From positions 716,582-780,581 of the forward strand of contig NZ_LR733519.1 in the NCBI RefSeq assembly GCF_902506145.1: a stretch of DNA of 64,000 bases, read 5' to 3'. This document shows positions 19,153-28,584 of this stretch, one piece after another (position 1 is the stretch's first letter; each line of letters opens with the position of its first letter). Both the position numbers and the translations under genes were made by a program. The DNA comes from Burkholderia sp. 8Y. Lineage in GTDB: Bacteria > Pseudomonadota > Gammaproteobacteria > Burkholderiales > Burkholderiaceae. The notes under the pieces are model-generated. The model ran no database searches, was not told the origin of the DNA, and saw only the letters and a program-made list of their open reading frames with translations.

Positions 19153-19701
19153 TTAAGGCGTCCACGCGTGCTGCTGGAAAGCTTCTTCGAGCGGCGGATG
19201 AGTGACGCTTGCGGTGTAGTTCGTCATGGTCGACGCAGCCACGATAAGAATGACGTCGAGCACCCGTTCCTGTTCGAAACCCGCGCGAGTGAAATACGCG
19301 ACTTCTTGTTCCTCCACGCGGCCACGCGTTTGGATCAATGCGCGTGCAAGGCGAGAGAGTGCGGCGAGGTTAACGTCTTGAGGCAGGCGGCCTTCGCGGA
19401 TAGCCTGCACATCCGCTTCGCTCAGACCTGCCCGCAATGCAAGGAAAGAGTGGAACGCAACCGGCCATGTGGAGCCGTTTGTCACGGCGTTCGTGAGCAG
19501 TAAGGTCTGGATCTCCGCTTCCGTGAAGCTGCCGCCATGCACTTGCTCGAACACAGCGGCGAGACCGTTGATGAGCCTGGGCGCGCCGGCCATCGCGCCT
19601 GCAATGTTAGGCACCATGCCAAACGCCTTCGCAAGGCCATTGAGCGCGGGCTTCGATTCTGCAGGAGCGGAGTCGAGCGTATGAATGGGAAAGTGAGCCA
19701 T
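19153..19701 (-). CDS. Carboxymuconolactone decarboxylase/AhpD-like protein lacking the CxxC
   Basis: A 182-residue all-helical protein of the CMD/AhpD family. In active AhpD-like peroxidases this site is CxxCxxxH; here it reads STWPVAFH (residues 77-84), so Ser77 and Pro80 replace both cysteines while His84 remains. Redox peroxidase activity is therefore unlikely. GAGGA lies 7 bp before the ATG. It is downstream of the XRE/MmyB gene on the same strand, and a 17-bp palindrome lies between them. Confidence 0.8.
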   Translation of the reverse strand: MAHFPIHTLDSAPAESKPALNGLAKAFGMVPNIAGAMAGAPRLINGLAAVFEQVHGGSFTEAEIQTLLLTNAVTNGSTWPVAFHSFLALRAGLSEADVQAIREGRLPQDVNLAALSRLARALIQTRGRVEEQEVAYFTRAGFEQERVLDVILIVAASTMTNYTASVTHPPLEEAFQQHAWTP

Positions 19702-19783
19702 GTTGTGTCCTCGGACATTGACGATTGACGCCAGAACGATTCGGGCGACACACAAAGCTTAGTGAGGCAAGGGCATCTGGCCA

Positions 19784-19800
19784 ATTACATGGCATGTAAT
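19784..19800. promoter_or_regulatory. 17-bp palindrome upstream of the AhpD-like gene
   Basis: ATTACATG-G-CATGTAAT is a perfect inverted repeat with 8-bp arms, 83 bp before the AhpD-like start and just past the stop of the XRE gene. It is a likely operator, probably for that regulator. Confidence 0.6.
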
Positions 19801-19810
19801 CAGTCCACGG

Positions 19811-20647
19811 CTATGCGCGCGCGGTTCGTAGCAATGCGATATGCCGCGCTTCGGTTTCCCTGTCGGCGGGAAACATGCACTCGATCCGCAATTCCTGCGC
19901 AGCCACTGTCGACGGTGTTCCAACCGTCGTGATCATCGAGAAGTAATGGAGTACTGCGCCGTCTTTGACAAAGCCCATAGGCACGATCGGCAGCGTGGAC
20001 GAGGACCCCGTCATCGCCTCCGATCGCCATTCGGGGCGCACCTCTGGATAAGCGAGTAGCGCATCGAGCAGTTGCTGCGTACGGAGGTCCACGACATGCC
20101 CGACTGTTTCACGATGCACGCGCTGTATCAGACTGCGGGCCACTGTTTCCCAATCGGCGAGATGCGGGCGCATGCCGTTGGGATCGAACATCAGATGCAG
20201 GATGTTGCGCGGCCCGGTGCGTGCCGCCATATCGATGAAAGAGTTGAAGAAATGCGGCGTGGCACGGTTCGTCAGGACTACGTTCCAATAGCGATCCATG
20301 ACGATTGCGGGGAAAGGCTCGTGTTGCTGTAGCATCCGCTTGGCGGCACGCATCACCACCGACATCTCATCGTCGTTCCATCCTGCCTCGGAATACATCG
20401 GCGCATAACCGGCGGACAGGAGTAGCGCGTTGCGCTCGCGCAGCGGTACGTCGAGCGATTGGGCGATGTTCATGAGCGTTTGCCGCCCCGGCACACTCCG
20501 CCCGCTTTCGATAAAGCTGATCTGGCGCTGAGAGATGCCTGCAATAAGGGAGAGATCGAGTTGGCTGACCCCGCGCACTTCCCGCCAGTGACGGAGCAAG
20601 CTACCCAATTCGTTTGATGCCCGTTGGCGGAGGTCCGATGCGCTCAT
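19811..20647 (-). CDS. XRE-family regulator with MmyB-type ligand domain
   Basis: A 278-residue transcription factor. The N-terminal HTH (residues ~15-68, SQLDLSLIAGISQRQISFIE) is XRE type. The C-terminal part, with DRYWNVVLTNRA and a PAS-like fold, is the MmyB ligand-binding domain, which in Streptomyces relatives may bind a fatty acid-like ligand. Such regulators commonly control an adjacent oxidoreductase or decarboxylase gene; here the AhpD-like gene follows. Confidence 0.88.
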   Translation of the reverse strand: MSASDLRQRASNELGSLLRHWREVRGVSQLDLSLIAGISQRQISFIESGRSVPGRQTLMNIAQSLDVPLRERNALLLSAGYAPMYSEAGWNDDEMSVVMRAAKRMLQQHEPFPAIVMDRYWNVVLTNRATPHFFNSFIDMAARTGPRNILHLMFDPNGMRPHLADWETVARSLIQRVHRETVGHVVDLRTQQLLDALLAYPEVRPEWRSEAMTGSSSTLPIVPMGFVKDGAVLHYFSMITTVGTPSTVAAQELRIECMFPADRETEARHIALLRTARA

Positions 20648-21101
20648 GGTTATCTCTCTGTATTACGGCAAACGTTTTCGGTCTACGCGCGGCGTGTGCT
20701 GAGGATAACGACCCGCGACCATTTTCACGCAATTACATCAGATGTCGTTGCGGCCGGTACATAAGGCGTCGAATACCGCAGACGGCATCTCTCGCAGAAG
20801 GCTACGGGGATTGGAAACGCTCAGCCGCTCGGATTTGTTCACATGTCATGCGTGACATGACAGCATGCGCGAACCTGCTACAACCCTGACGCTCGCGTTC
20901 GAGATGTACTGGAATAGCGGTCCGGTGATCGCACATCGATATCCCGAGCGAGGCATCGCGACGCGGCCGATATCGTTATCGGTGGCGCGCCATGCGTAGT
21001 CATCGTGCGCCGTATGCGAAGTGACGACGTGCACTTGCAAATTGGGCTTGACCTAAGCGCCGTCAATCCGCTTCAGACCAGATGCTTAAGCCGGCGTCGC
21101 A
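20648..21101. other. Gap upstream of the XRE gene
   Basis: No credible gene. It contains the inverted repeat ATGTCA-TGCG-TGACAT at 20843-20858 and an imperfect copy (ATTACATcagATGT) of the 19784 palindrome at 20732-20748, so it probably holds the XRE promoter and operators. Confidence 0.4.
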
Positions 21102-21305
21102 TCAAAACAACTGGCCATCCAGTGGCAGCAGGTTGGCGAGCTTGACGGCGGTGCGACGTTCAGTGCCATCGGCGTGGATCGACCGGATCATGACGCGCTT
21201 GCCGCGCGCTTCGCCAAGAACCTCGACGATGCGGTCCCCGTAGCGCGCGAGGGTGCCGCGAGACGGTTTGAGCTTGATGCGACGACGATCGGTGGATGGA
21301 CTCAT
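21102..21305 (-). CDS. Small basic hypothetical protein
   Basis: A 67-residue protein, basic, with two compact beta-like halves (KPSRGTLARYGDRIVEVLGE, then RSIHADGTERRTAVKLANLL). I do not recognise the family. The ATG at 21305 is chosen since upstream codons look like noise. It lies alone, head to head with the methyltransferase gene. Confidence 0.5.
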   Translation of the reverse strand: MSPSTDRRRIKLKPSRGTLARYGDRIVEVLGEARGKRVMIRSIHADGTERRTAVKLANLLPLDGQLF

Positions 21306-21512
21306 GGCGAGAGAGTAAGGGCGTTGCCCGATTATGCCAAGCCGCGTGCGTGGCTGCGGCGCTCGACTCTCGCGTCGAATGACCACGGCGGTCTGCGCGC
21401 TCCCCCACATACGCCGCTTGAATGGCAACGCCACAGCGTCTACAGTGAGCTCTGGGCTTTCGAACGGCCTTAGCACCCCTTACGTTAATTGGAATCGAAC
21501 GAAGGATGCGAT

Positions 21513-22547
21513 ATGAACAAAGCGCCAGTTCCCGCCATCATGGATCAGCCTTCTCCTGAGCGACTTTTACAGATAGGCATGGGTTTTTGGGCGTCCAAGA
21601 CGCTTCTGTCGGCGGTTGAGCTTGGTTTGTTCACCCAGTTGGCCTCTGGTCCACGAGAGGGGGCAGAACTTGCGAAGGCCGTGGGCCTGCACGCCCGTGC
21701 GGCTAACGACTTTCTCGATGCCCTCGTCGCTCTCGGCCTGCTCGACCGTGAAGGAAGCGTCTACAGCAATACAGCGGACACCGATTTGTTTCTTGACAGG
21801 GCCAAGCCTTGTTATGTCGGCGGACTGCTGGAGATGGCTAACGCGCGACTATATCCGTTCTGGGGCGCGCTCACCGAAGCTCTAGTCACCGGCCTGCCGC
21901 AGAACGAAGCAAAGCGCGGTGGCAATCCGTTCGACGCGATCTATCGCGATGAAGCGTCATTACGCGGCTTCCTTCAGGGTATGACCGGCGTCAGCCTCGG
22001 AACGGCGCGCGCCATTGCACAGGCGTTTCCCTGGGGCGACTATGGCACCTTCATCGATATCGGGGCGGCGCAAGGCGCGCTGCCCGTGCAAGTTGCACTC
22101 GCGCACCCGCATTTGACCGGGGGAGGTTTCGACTTGCCGGCAGTCGGGCCGGTTTTCGACGCATACGTGGCCCAACACGCACTGAGCGATCGTCTGCGCT
22201 TCTACTCAGGCGACTTCTTCAAAGACGAATGTCCGTCCGCGGACGTGCTCGTCATGGGGCATATCCTGCACGATTGGGCACTGCCACAAAAGCTCGAGCT
22301 ACTCAGAAAGTGTCATGCAGCATTACCGCCGGGCGGCGCGCTTGTCGTCTACGACGCCATCATCGACGATGACCGCCGTGAGAACGCGTTCGGCCTGCTG
22401 ATGAGCCTGAACATGCTGATCGAGACTCCGGGCGGCTTCGACTACACGGGCGCCCAATGCCGCGAATGGATGGGACAGACAGGCTTCCGTGACATACGCG
22501 TCGAGCCGCTCGTCGGACCCGATTCCATGGTGATCGGTTTCAAGTGA
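21513..22547 (+). CDS. SAM-dependent O-methyltransferase (acetylserotonin MT-like)
   Basis: A 344-residue methyltransferase of the plant/bacterial O-methyltransferase type. Residues ~15-100 form the winged-helix dimerisation domain; the SAM domain has motif [13 protein letters not shown] and the later [17 protein letters not shown], with the His typical of the catalytic base region. GAAGGA lies 7 bp before the ATG at 21513. Substrate is unknown (phenolic or polyketide-like compounds for relatives). No biosynthetic partner is adjacent. Confidence 0.85.
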   Translation: MNKAPVPAIMDQPSPERLLQIGMGFWASKTLLSAVELGLFTQLASGPREGAELAKAVGLHARAANDFLDALVALGLLDREGSVYSNTADTDLFLDRAKPCYVGGLLEMANARLYPFWGALTEALVTGLPQNEAKRGGNPFDAIYRDEASLRGFLQGMTGVSLGTARAIAQAFPWGDYGTFIDIGAAQGALPVQVALAHPHLTGGGFDLPAVGPVFDAYVAQHALSDRLRFYSGDFFKDECPSADVLVMGHILHDWALPQKLELLRKCHAALPPGGALVVYDAIIDDDRRENAFGLLMSLNMLIETPGGFDYTGAQCREWMGQTGFRDIRVEPLVGPDSMVIGFK

Positions 22548-22788
22548 ATGTGTTACAGCGACCGGGTCGGCAAAGAAAGAACGGCCTGCTTCGATCGATG
22601 ATTCGCTGTCGCGTCCATCGTTTGCTCCAGCAATCGGCGAGCACCGCTTCGACATTGCTCACGACCAACGTCCGACTTCGAAAATCGCTATATATTGGCG
22701 TTATCGAAGTGCTTCGCGCGCTTTTGCGGTTCGCGTGGGCAGTGCGTGACGACAGCTCACGCGCGTCCGTGCAAGGACGGATTGCACA

Positions 22789-24957
22789 ATGGACGAAGAA
22801 GACGAAGTTCCTCTTGAGCTGCCACCGCCGCATCGAAATTTCGCGGCGACGCGTGCAATCATCGTTCTCTTAGCGGTCATTTCCGTACTCGGGCCCTTGC
22901 TTTGCGTGTGCGGCTATGCCTGGTTCGACTATCATCGTCGGCTTTCTGAAGCGTTCGATGAAGTCGATCGCCTGACGCGCGTTGCGGACGAGCAAGCCGC
23001 CACCGTGCAGGAGCTCAACGCAGAAGTGCTCGCCCGGATCGCAGAACTCGTTGATGATCAAAAACCGGCATGGATCAGTCGTGAGGAACAGACCGTTCAT
23101 CAATCGTTGCATGCGATTGTTGGGCGATTCCCGCAGATTGCCAGTGCCTCGATCTATAGCGCAACGGGGCAACTGCTTGCGAGTAGCCGCTTTTATCCCG
23201 TTCCCACGCTATCGATCAGCGGAAGCGAGACACTCCAAGCTGCGTCCAGTGCCGGCAGACAGCCGCATATCGCGCTAGCGCAGCCCGACTCTCTTCCCGG
23301 TGGCAATGTGTTCACGGTAAGTACTTCATGGGTCGATTCCGCGGGCCGGTCGCTTGGCGTGTTCGCGATCGCTTTACGGCAACAGTACTTTCTTGACTTT
23401 TATCGCGAGCTGACAGGCGGCGAGCCCTTCGTGCTGATCGGCCTATATCGAGCCGATGGCGGAATCCTGGCCCGCTTTCCTAATTCGCGTCCTCATAACA
23501 TGTCGGCTGCGGATTCTGGAGTGAAACAGGCCATCGCGCAGGACGCGCGATTCGGGCATCTCCTCTCCGTCTCCCCGGTTGACGGGCGGGAACGGGTGCT
23601 GGCCTACCGACGCGTCGGCGGCTATCCGCTATACGTCACGGCAGGTATTGAGACTGCGTTTATTGCCGCTAAATGGCGCGCCAATTTGATCGCGATCACG
23701 ATCATACTGCTCGTTCCCTGCATCGTCGTATGGGTGTTGCTCTGGATGTCATTGCGCAGACTCCGCGAAGAGGAAATGGCCTGGCAGAACTGGCATAACG
23801 AAGTCAGCAGACGCATGTCCGCCGAAGCATCGAACCGACAACTTCGTCGCATGGGTGCGCTCGGCAACCTCGTGGCCAATGTTGCGCACGACTTCAATAA
23901 TCTGCTGATGGTCGTGAACGCTAACGTGGAGCTTGCGCGACGCAAGCAGTACACCAACCTGGAGAAGGAAGTATTGGCCGTTCAACATGCGGCGAAAGGC
24001 GCGCAAGGACTCGCGCGCCGCTTGATGAGCGTGGCGCGGAAGCAGCCGGTTAAGCTCGAATGCGTGAATGTGTGTGAATGGTTGGAAGGGATGAGCGATC
24101 TCATTCACACATCGCTAGGCGAGCACGTTGTGCTCGATCTCCAACTGTCTGGTAACACGAACGCCGTGATGGTCGATCCCGTCGAGCTGGAGGCGGCTGT
24201 CATCAATCTTTCCGTCAATGCCAAAGACGCGATGCCTGACGGCGGAAAGTTCACGGTGCGGTGCGCGCCGATCACGCTTTCAAAGAGTGAGTTCGACTTG
24301 CAGCCCGGCGATTACGTGCTGCTTCGCTTCACGGACACCGGTAAGGGCATGACGGATGCAGTCGTGCGCCGCGCGTTCGAGCCGCTTTTCACAACGAAAG
24401 CGAAGGGCGCGGGCACTGGGCTCGGGCTTGCGCAAGTCATGACGACATGCGAGCAGGCGGGCGGCACCGCGCGCATCGAGAGCGCACCAGAACGCGGTAC
24501 GACGATAAGCCTCTACTTGCCTCGCATCGAAAGCAAAGAGGGCTGCGAGGATGCCACTGCGGAGGCCGCGCCGGACGCGGCGACGGACCTCCTGGCGCGG
24601 GGTGTATCCGTGCTTCTTGTCGAAGACAATCAGAGTGTCGCCGATGGTATCGCAGCGGTCCTTGACGTGTTCGGTTGCACTGTGCGGCATGAACTAACGG
24701 CCGATAGCGCCATTGCATTGCTGGAGAGCGGTTACCACGCGGATCTCGTGCTTTCGGACGTTCAAATGCCGGGCAAGCGCGACGGACTCGACCTCGCAGA
24801 GTACGTTCGCGACCGTTGGCCGAGCCAGACAATCGCTTTGATGACCGGCTATGCGCAGGAGTTGAGGCGCGCATCGGAAGCGGAGGTTGTCATTCTTGCG
24901 AAGCCATTCGACATCAACGAATTGCGATCGTTGGTGGCGAACTGCAATCGGACGTAG
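22789..24957 (+). CDS. Cache-domain hybrid sensor histidine kinase
   Basis: A 722-residue membrane hybrid kinase. A first helix (residues ~23-46) and a second (~302-326, IAITIILLVPCIVVWVLLWM) enclose a ~255-residue periplasmic double-Cache-like sensor. Then the phospho-acceptor His in NVAHDFNNLLMVV, HATPase with GAGTGLGLAQVM, and a C-terminal receiver with LVEDNQS and phospho-Asp in LVLSDVQMPG. The HDFNNLL form of the H-box matches the LOV kinase at 17498. The signal is unknown; no separate response regulator lies nearby. Confidence 0.9.
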   Translation: MDEEDEVPLELPPPHRNFAATRAIIVLLAVISVLGPLLCVCGYAWFDYHRRLSEAFDEVDRLTRVADEQAATVQELNAEVLARIAELVDDQKPAWISREEQTVHQSLHAIVGRFPQIASASIYSATGQLLASSRFYPVPTLSISGSETLQAASSAGRQPHIALAQPDSLPGGNVFTVSTSWVDSAGRSLGVFAIALRQQYFLDFYRELTGGEPFVLIGLYRADGGILARFPNSRPHNMSAADSGVKQAIAQDARFGHLLSVSPVDGRERVLAYRRVGGYPLYVTAGIETAFIAAKWRANLIAITIILLVPCIVVWVLLWMSLRRLREEEMAWQNWHNEVSRRMSAEASNRQLRRMGALGNLVANVAHDFNNLLMVVNANVELARRKQYTNLEKEVLAVQHAAKGAQGLARRLMSVARKQPVKLECVNVCEWLEGMSDLIHTSLGEHVVLDLQLSGNTNAVMVDPVELEAAVINLSVNAKDAMPDGGKFTVRCAPITLSKSEFDLQPGDYVLLRFTDTGKGMTDAVVRRAFEPLFTTKAKGAGTGLGLAQVMTTCEQAGGTARIESAPERGTTISLYLPRIESKEGCEDATAEAAPDAATDLLARGVSVLLVEDNQSVADGIAAVLDVFGCTVRHELTADSAIALLESGYHADLVLSDVQMPGKRDGLDLAEYVRDRWPSQTIALMTGYAQELRRASEAEVVILAKPFDINELRSLVANCNRT

Positions 24958-26014
24958 TCGGCTGCGAGCGCGGTCTGCTAATGCGTTGCGGTGCATGGTC
25001 GGGCGGCATAGCCATCTTCTTCGCTGCCGCGCGTGATAAACGGCGCATTCAGCGACTACGTGGGCGGGCTCCGCATTGATAGTTGTGGAGTCGCGAAAGC
25101 GCGTCTCACGTAATTCATGTCGCCGCTACGAAAGCCCGCAACCTGTTGATCAAAAAAGTCGTTCGCAGTCCAAATAATGCGGATGTGGGTTGCCACGGGT
25201 TGAGCATTGATGCCGACGGCTGGTACGCCCCGCGGATTGCTCGTACGGACGGCGTCGGACGATTGATCAGTTGCCGAATCGACGCGATAGTCGAGGCTGG
25301 CGTCTAGGGAACGACGTTGACCGTGCCGCCGGGCTTGGGGCGCAGTAGCGGCGTGCAAGCTGCGGTCCGCGGAGGTGACAAGAATATCGATAGCGTTCAG
25401 GCCGAAAACTGAGACGAACTCACAGCTTCCTACGCTTTGTCGTGTTCCTGGAAGACCAAGCCGCGCCTGCAGCGGGTCAACACGTAGAAACTGCCGAAAA
25501 TGCGTTGAATGTACTACGAAATGTTTCAGCGTAAGCGCGCTCACCCGTTCGGAGAGCCGATGCGTAGGCATGTGATCGCGGCGCGTCGTCAGTACTAGTG
25601 AAAATACGACCGGAATTTTGTTCCTACCAATAAAAAGGACCGCATTTTTTTCTGAGATGCGTGTTTACAGACAACTCCTAAGACGATAACCTTGCTTCCG
25701 TCGTGAACGGTTCGGCAAATGATGCCTCTGCGCAGGGGCGACGTGATTCGATCCGGTAATACATACCTGACTGCTTTCGCATCGATCAGAGGTCCGTGCG
25801 CGAGGGAGTCCGGCTCCCTCGACAGGCAATCGTTTGCAGCCTCGGCGTCAGCGTTGGCGTGATCGCATAGAGGCATGACTAGACCGCCGGTTCCGCTGTG
25901 CATGACCGGCGCGTTTGAGTAAGCGAAATGCATTCTCGGTCGTCGGCACATACTGCCGACAGCCTATTTCAACTCAGCGAGCGATGGCTCGCCCGTTAGT
26001 ACTGCCAAGTGATC
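24958..26014. other. 1-kb gap with no convincing gene
   Basis: Short frames exist on both strands (for example 25056-25571 and 25595-25951, minus) but none has recognisable motifs or a good ribosome site, and base composition is less GC-rich than the neighbours. It may be a decayed region; the right end holds the promoter of the lipoprotein at 26015. Confidence 0.4.
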
Positions 26015-27106
26015 ATGAACAACAAACAAGCTTTGCATCCCCTGAAATTCCTGGCTAACACCAAGGCCGCAACGATCGCCGCTGCTGTCGTCGTGAGCGC
26101 GTTGCTCGCAGCTTGCGGTGGCGCTGGCGAGAGTGCCGTCGATGCCGCAACGGCGAAGTCGGCCGATACGCCGCAGGCGACCGACAAGGCTGCAACCAGC
26201 AGCTCGATCTTTTACGGCGTCAACGGCCACATCACGAACGGCGGTGCTTACGACAGCACGCCCTACGCAACGCAGCTTGCGCAGCTTCAGAGCCTCGGCG
26301 TGAAAATCTACCGCAACGACGTGTATAGCCAGGCTTCGGCGAAGGTCGTCGCGACCGTCGCGAAGACGTTTGCCGCAGGTGGTGTACAGGTTTATCCCGT
26401 CTTGATGCTCGGCCTGAACTACAACAGCGAGCAGGCCGCCTATAACGCCGGCTACACGATGGGTCAGCAGACGGCGCAGACGTACAACTACACGTACTAT
26501 GAAGTCGGCAACGAACTCGAAGCGAACACGCTCGCAGGCAATTACGACGGCAACGTCTGGAACCAGTACAACAATCAGCCGTTCACCATCGCGCGCGGCG
26601 TGATCCGCGGCATGATCGCGGGCGTGAAGTCGGTCAACAGCTCCGCGAAGATCATCGTCAACGGTACGTGGAAACACACGGCCTTCTTCCAGATGCTCGC
26701 AGACGGCTCGCAGCCGGACGGCACACATGGTCACCCGACGGTCAACTGGGATATCACGGCATGGCACTGGTACTCGGACCAGGGTGATATGACGCATGCG
26801 TGCGGCAACACGGGCTGCCACGACGTTCTGGGCGTGCTCAATTCCCTCGGCAAGCCGGTGTGGATCAATGAGTACGGTGTGCGTCCGACCTACGGCACGT
26901 ACTCCGCGATTGCGTCGTACATCACGGGTAGCACGATGATGCAGCAGTTCTATAACAACGCATCGAAGTACAACATCCAGTCGATTCAGGCTTTCGAACT
27001 CTACGACGACAGCGAAGGCGCCTATGGCCTGATGCAGAGCGATGGTAAAACGCAGAAGCCTGCCTTTACCGCGGTCAAGAACTTCATCGCAAGCCACCCG
27101 AAGTAA
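26015..27106 (+). CDS. Glycoside-hydrolase-like lipoprotein (Sec-exported)
   Basis: A 363-residue protein. A Sec signal ends in the lipobox LLAACGG (Cys ~32), then a low-complexity Ala/Thr linker, then a TIM-barrel-like domain starting FYGVNGHI. The probable acid/base Glu is in YEVGNELE and the nucleophile Glu in WINEYGVR, the two barrel-end glutamates of clan GH-A. The family is nearest GH39/GH5-like hydrolases; substrate unknown. A paralogue lies at 37417. It is followed by a strong terminator and by envelope polysaccharide-type genes, so an exopolysaccharide-trimming role is possible. A GTG two codons upstream (26009) is an alternative start. Confidence 0.75.
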   Translation: MNNKQALHPLKFLANTKAATIAAAVVVSALLAACGGAGESAVDAATAKSADTPQATDKAATSSSIFYGVNGHITNGGAYDSTPYATQLAQLQSLGVKIYRNDVYSQASAKVVATVAKTFAAGGVQVYPVLMLGLNYNSEQAAYNAGYTMGQQTAQTYNYTYYEVGNELEANTLAGNYDGNVWNQYNNQPFTIARGVIRGMIAGVKSVNSSAKIIVNGTWKHTAFFQMLADGSQPDGTHGHPTVNWDITAWHWYSDQGDMTHACGNTGCHDVLGVLNSLGKPVWINEYGVRPTYGTYSAIASYITGSTMMQQFYNNASKYNIQSIQAFELYDDSEGAYGLMQSDGKTQKPAFTAVKNFIASHPK

Positions 27107-27113
27107 GCAAGTC

Positions 27114-27138
27114 AAAAAGGGCCTCCGGGCCCTTTTTT
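27114..27138. terminator. Bidirectional Rho-independent terminator
   Basis: AAAAAGGGCC, a 4-base loop and GGCCCTTTTTT make a hairpin flanked by A and T tracts, so it works for the lipoprotein gene and for the convergent ATP-grasp gene. Confidence 0.9.
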
Positions 27139-27178
27139 CGCGTTCGAATGCGCGTGACCGATCGGGCCAGCCGCTCAC

Positions 27179-28135
27179 TCATGGTTGCTCGCAGGCGCGT
27201 GCCCGGCCATCGCTGCGGCGGCTGTCGCTCAATTGCTTATGCGTCAGGTCGAGCAAACGGCCCCATTCATAGTCGACCCTATCGGGGCCCATCGGTAGCA
27301 CGCCTGCACCAGGCGTGAACGTCAATTCCCCAAAATAGATCTTGTCTCCCAACGTGTACAGATCGACGCGCACGTAATCGAAGTCCCGTGCAAGCGCCGC
27401 CGCGGTCGCGAGCAACTCTTCCAGGTTGTCAGGACGAGGCACGGGTGTCGGGCTTTTTTTATATTGGCCGAAGGTGATGTCCTGCACCTGCCAGTTCGCG
27501 TCGAAGACATCGCCTCGCGGCGTAGGTCCGAAACGATCCGAGATGACGAGGGCATAGATGATCGGCTTTCCCGACCTCGGATTGAAGACATGGAATTTCA
27601 GGTCGGCCGGCACGACGCCGGTTTCATCGAGCAGCAGCGTTTCGAAGAAGATGCGCGGCTCGATTTCCCGGTAGTGCCTTTCCCGCGCGATGCGGTAGAA
27701 ATCGGTCGATAGCCACGCTTGCGCCATTCTCGAAAGCTTGTCGAAAGAGGTTTGGGATTTATCGCGCACGACCTCCACGAATCCGCTCCCGTGATTCGCT
27801 TTCATCACGAAAGCTGAAGGCAGACTGTCGAACACCGCTTGCGTGAAACGCGGTGGCTCCGCAAGCAACGGAATGAGATGTTCGTGACCAATCCTTTCGG
27901 CAACGAAATCGCGCACGGCGAGCTTGTCGCTGAGTTTCACGTATCGCGGGTCGGGTGAAAGGCAGCGGCGCAGGATCTGTTCGTTGAACGTGACCGGGTG
28001 TCGAAGGTTCGGGAAACGTCCAATCCTTCTTCGGTGCATCACGCTCAGAAATAGTTCATCGGACAAAAACGCCTTTGCGCTGTCAATCAACGCTCTTGCA
28101 AACGGCATCCGCATTTCTCCATGGGTAGCGGCCAT
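27179..28135 (-). CDS. TupA-like ATP-grasp protein
   Basis: A 318-residue protein of the TupA-type ATP-grasp family found in capsule, teichuronopeptide and exopolysaccharide clusters, thought to ligate amino acids to glycans. Family features: NLRHPVTFNEQIL, the conserved KANHGSGF block, and the metal-binding end FDYVRVDLYTLGDKIYFGELTFTP. The ATG at 28135 has GGAG 8 bp upstream; a later in-frame ATG (28114) is possible. It diverges from a glycosyltransferase gene, supporting a role in surface polysaccharide assembly. Confidence 0.8.
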   Translation of the reverse strand: MAATHGEMRMPFARALIDSAKAFLSDELFLSVMHRRRIGRFPNLRHPVTFNEQILRRCLSPDPRYVKLSDKLAVRDFVAERIGHEHLIPLLAEPPRFTQAVFDSLPSAFVMKANHGSGFVEVVRDKSQTSFDKLSRMAQAWLSTDFYRIARERHYREIEPRIFFETLLLDETGVVPADLKFHVFNPRSGKPIIYALVISDRFGPTPRGDVFDANWQVQDITFGQYKKSPTPVPRPDNLEELLATAAALARDFDYVRVDLYTLGDKIYFGELTFTPGAGVLPMGPDRVDYEWGRLLDLTHKQLSDSRRSDGRARACEQP

Positions 28136-28584
28136 CAATTTCGCTCCGAGGAAGCATCTGAGAAGACAGTACGTTGCTTCTGAGTTCCTTCGTGGTACCC
28201 GTAATCGTCTGGGCGACGAGCGTTCGCTGCTGTTCGGCTTCGCACATCCACCGCTATAGAACCGTTTGGGTCGATGCTTCGACGAACGGCAAGCAACGCG
28301 CGGGCCTAACAATTGCATGAGTCAGCGCGCATTGGTGGATTGAGTTAAAACGCCCACTGACAGGCGCGGATAGCAAAGCCTCTGCCGCTCTGAAGCGTGC
28401 CCCAGATGGCGTTGCAACGAATCGTCCGTGTGCTCTCAAACGTGACGCGGTGGTTCATTCTGACTGCGCGCGTTACACACTTGATATTCGCCGACCCACA
28501 TGGCTCTAGCGTCGCGCGCTGACGGGCGATTGCGCCGCGTCGTCATAACCATAATCAACTGACGAATCATCGAGGAAGAACTTA
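28136..28584. other. Divergent intergenic region
   Basis: About 450 bp between the divergent ATP-grasp and glycosyltransferase genes. No gene is seen; it must hold both promoters, but I could not identify firm sites. Confidence 0.4.

Noticed and set aside
25056..25571. 171-codon minus-strand frame in the 1-kb gap
   Set aside because: No motif, no good start context, codon use unlike neighbours.
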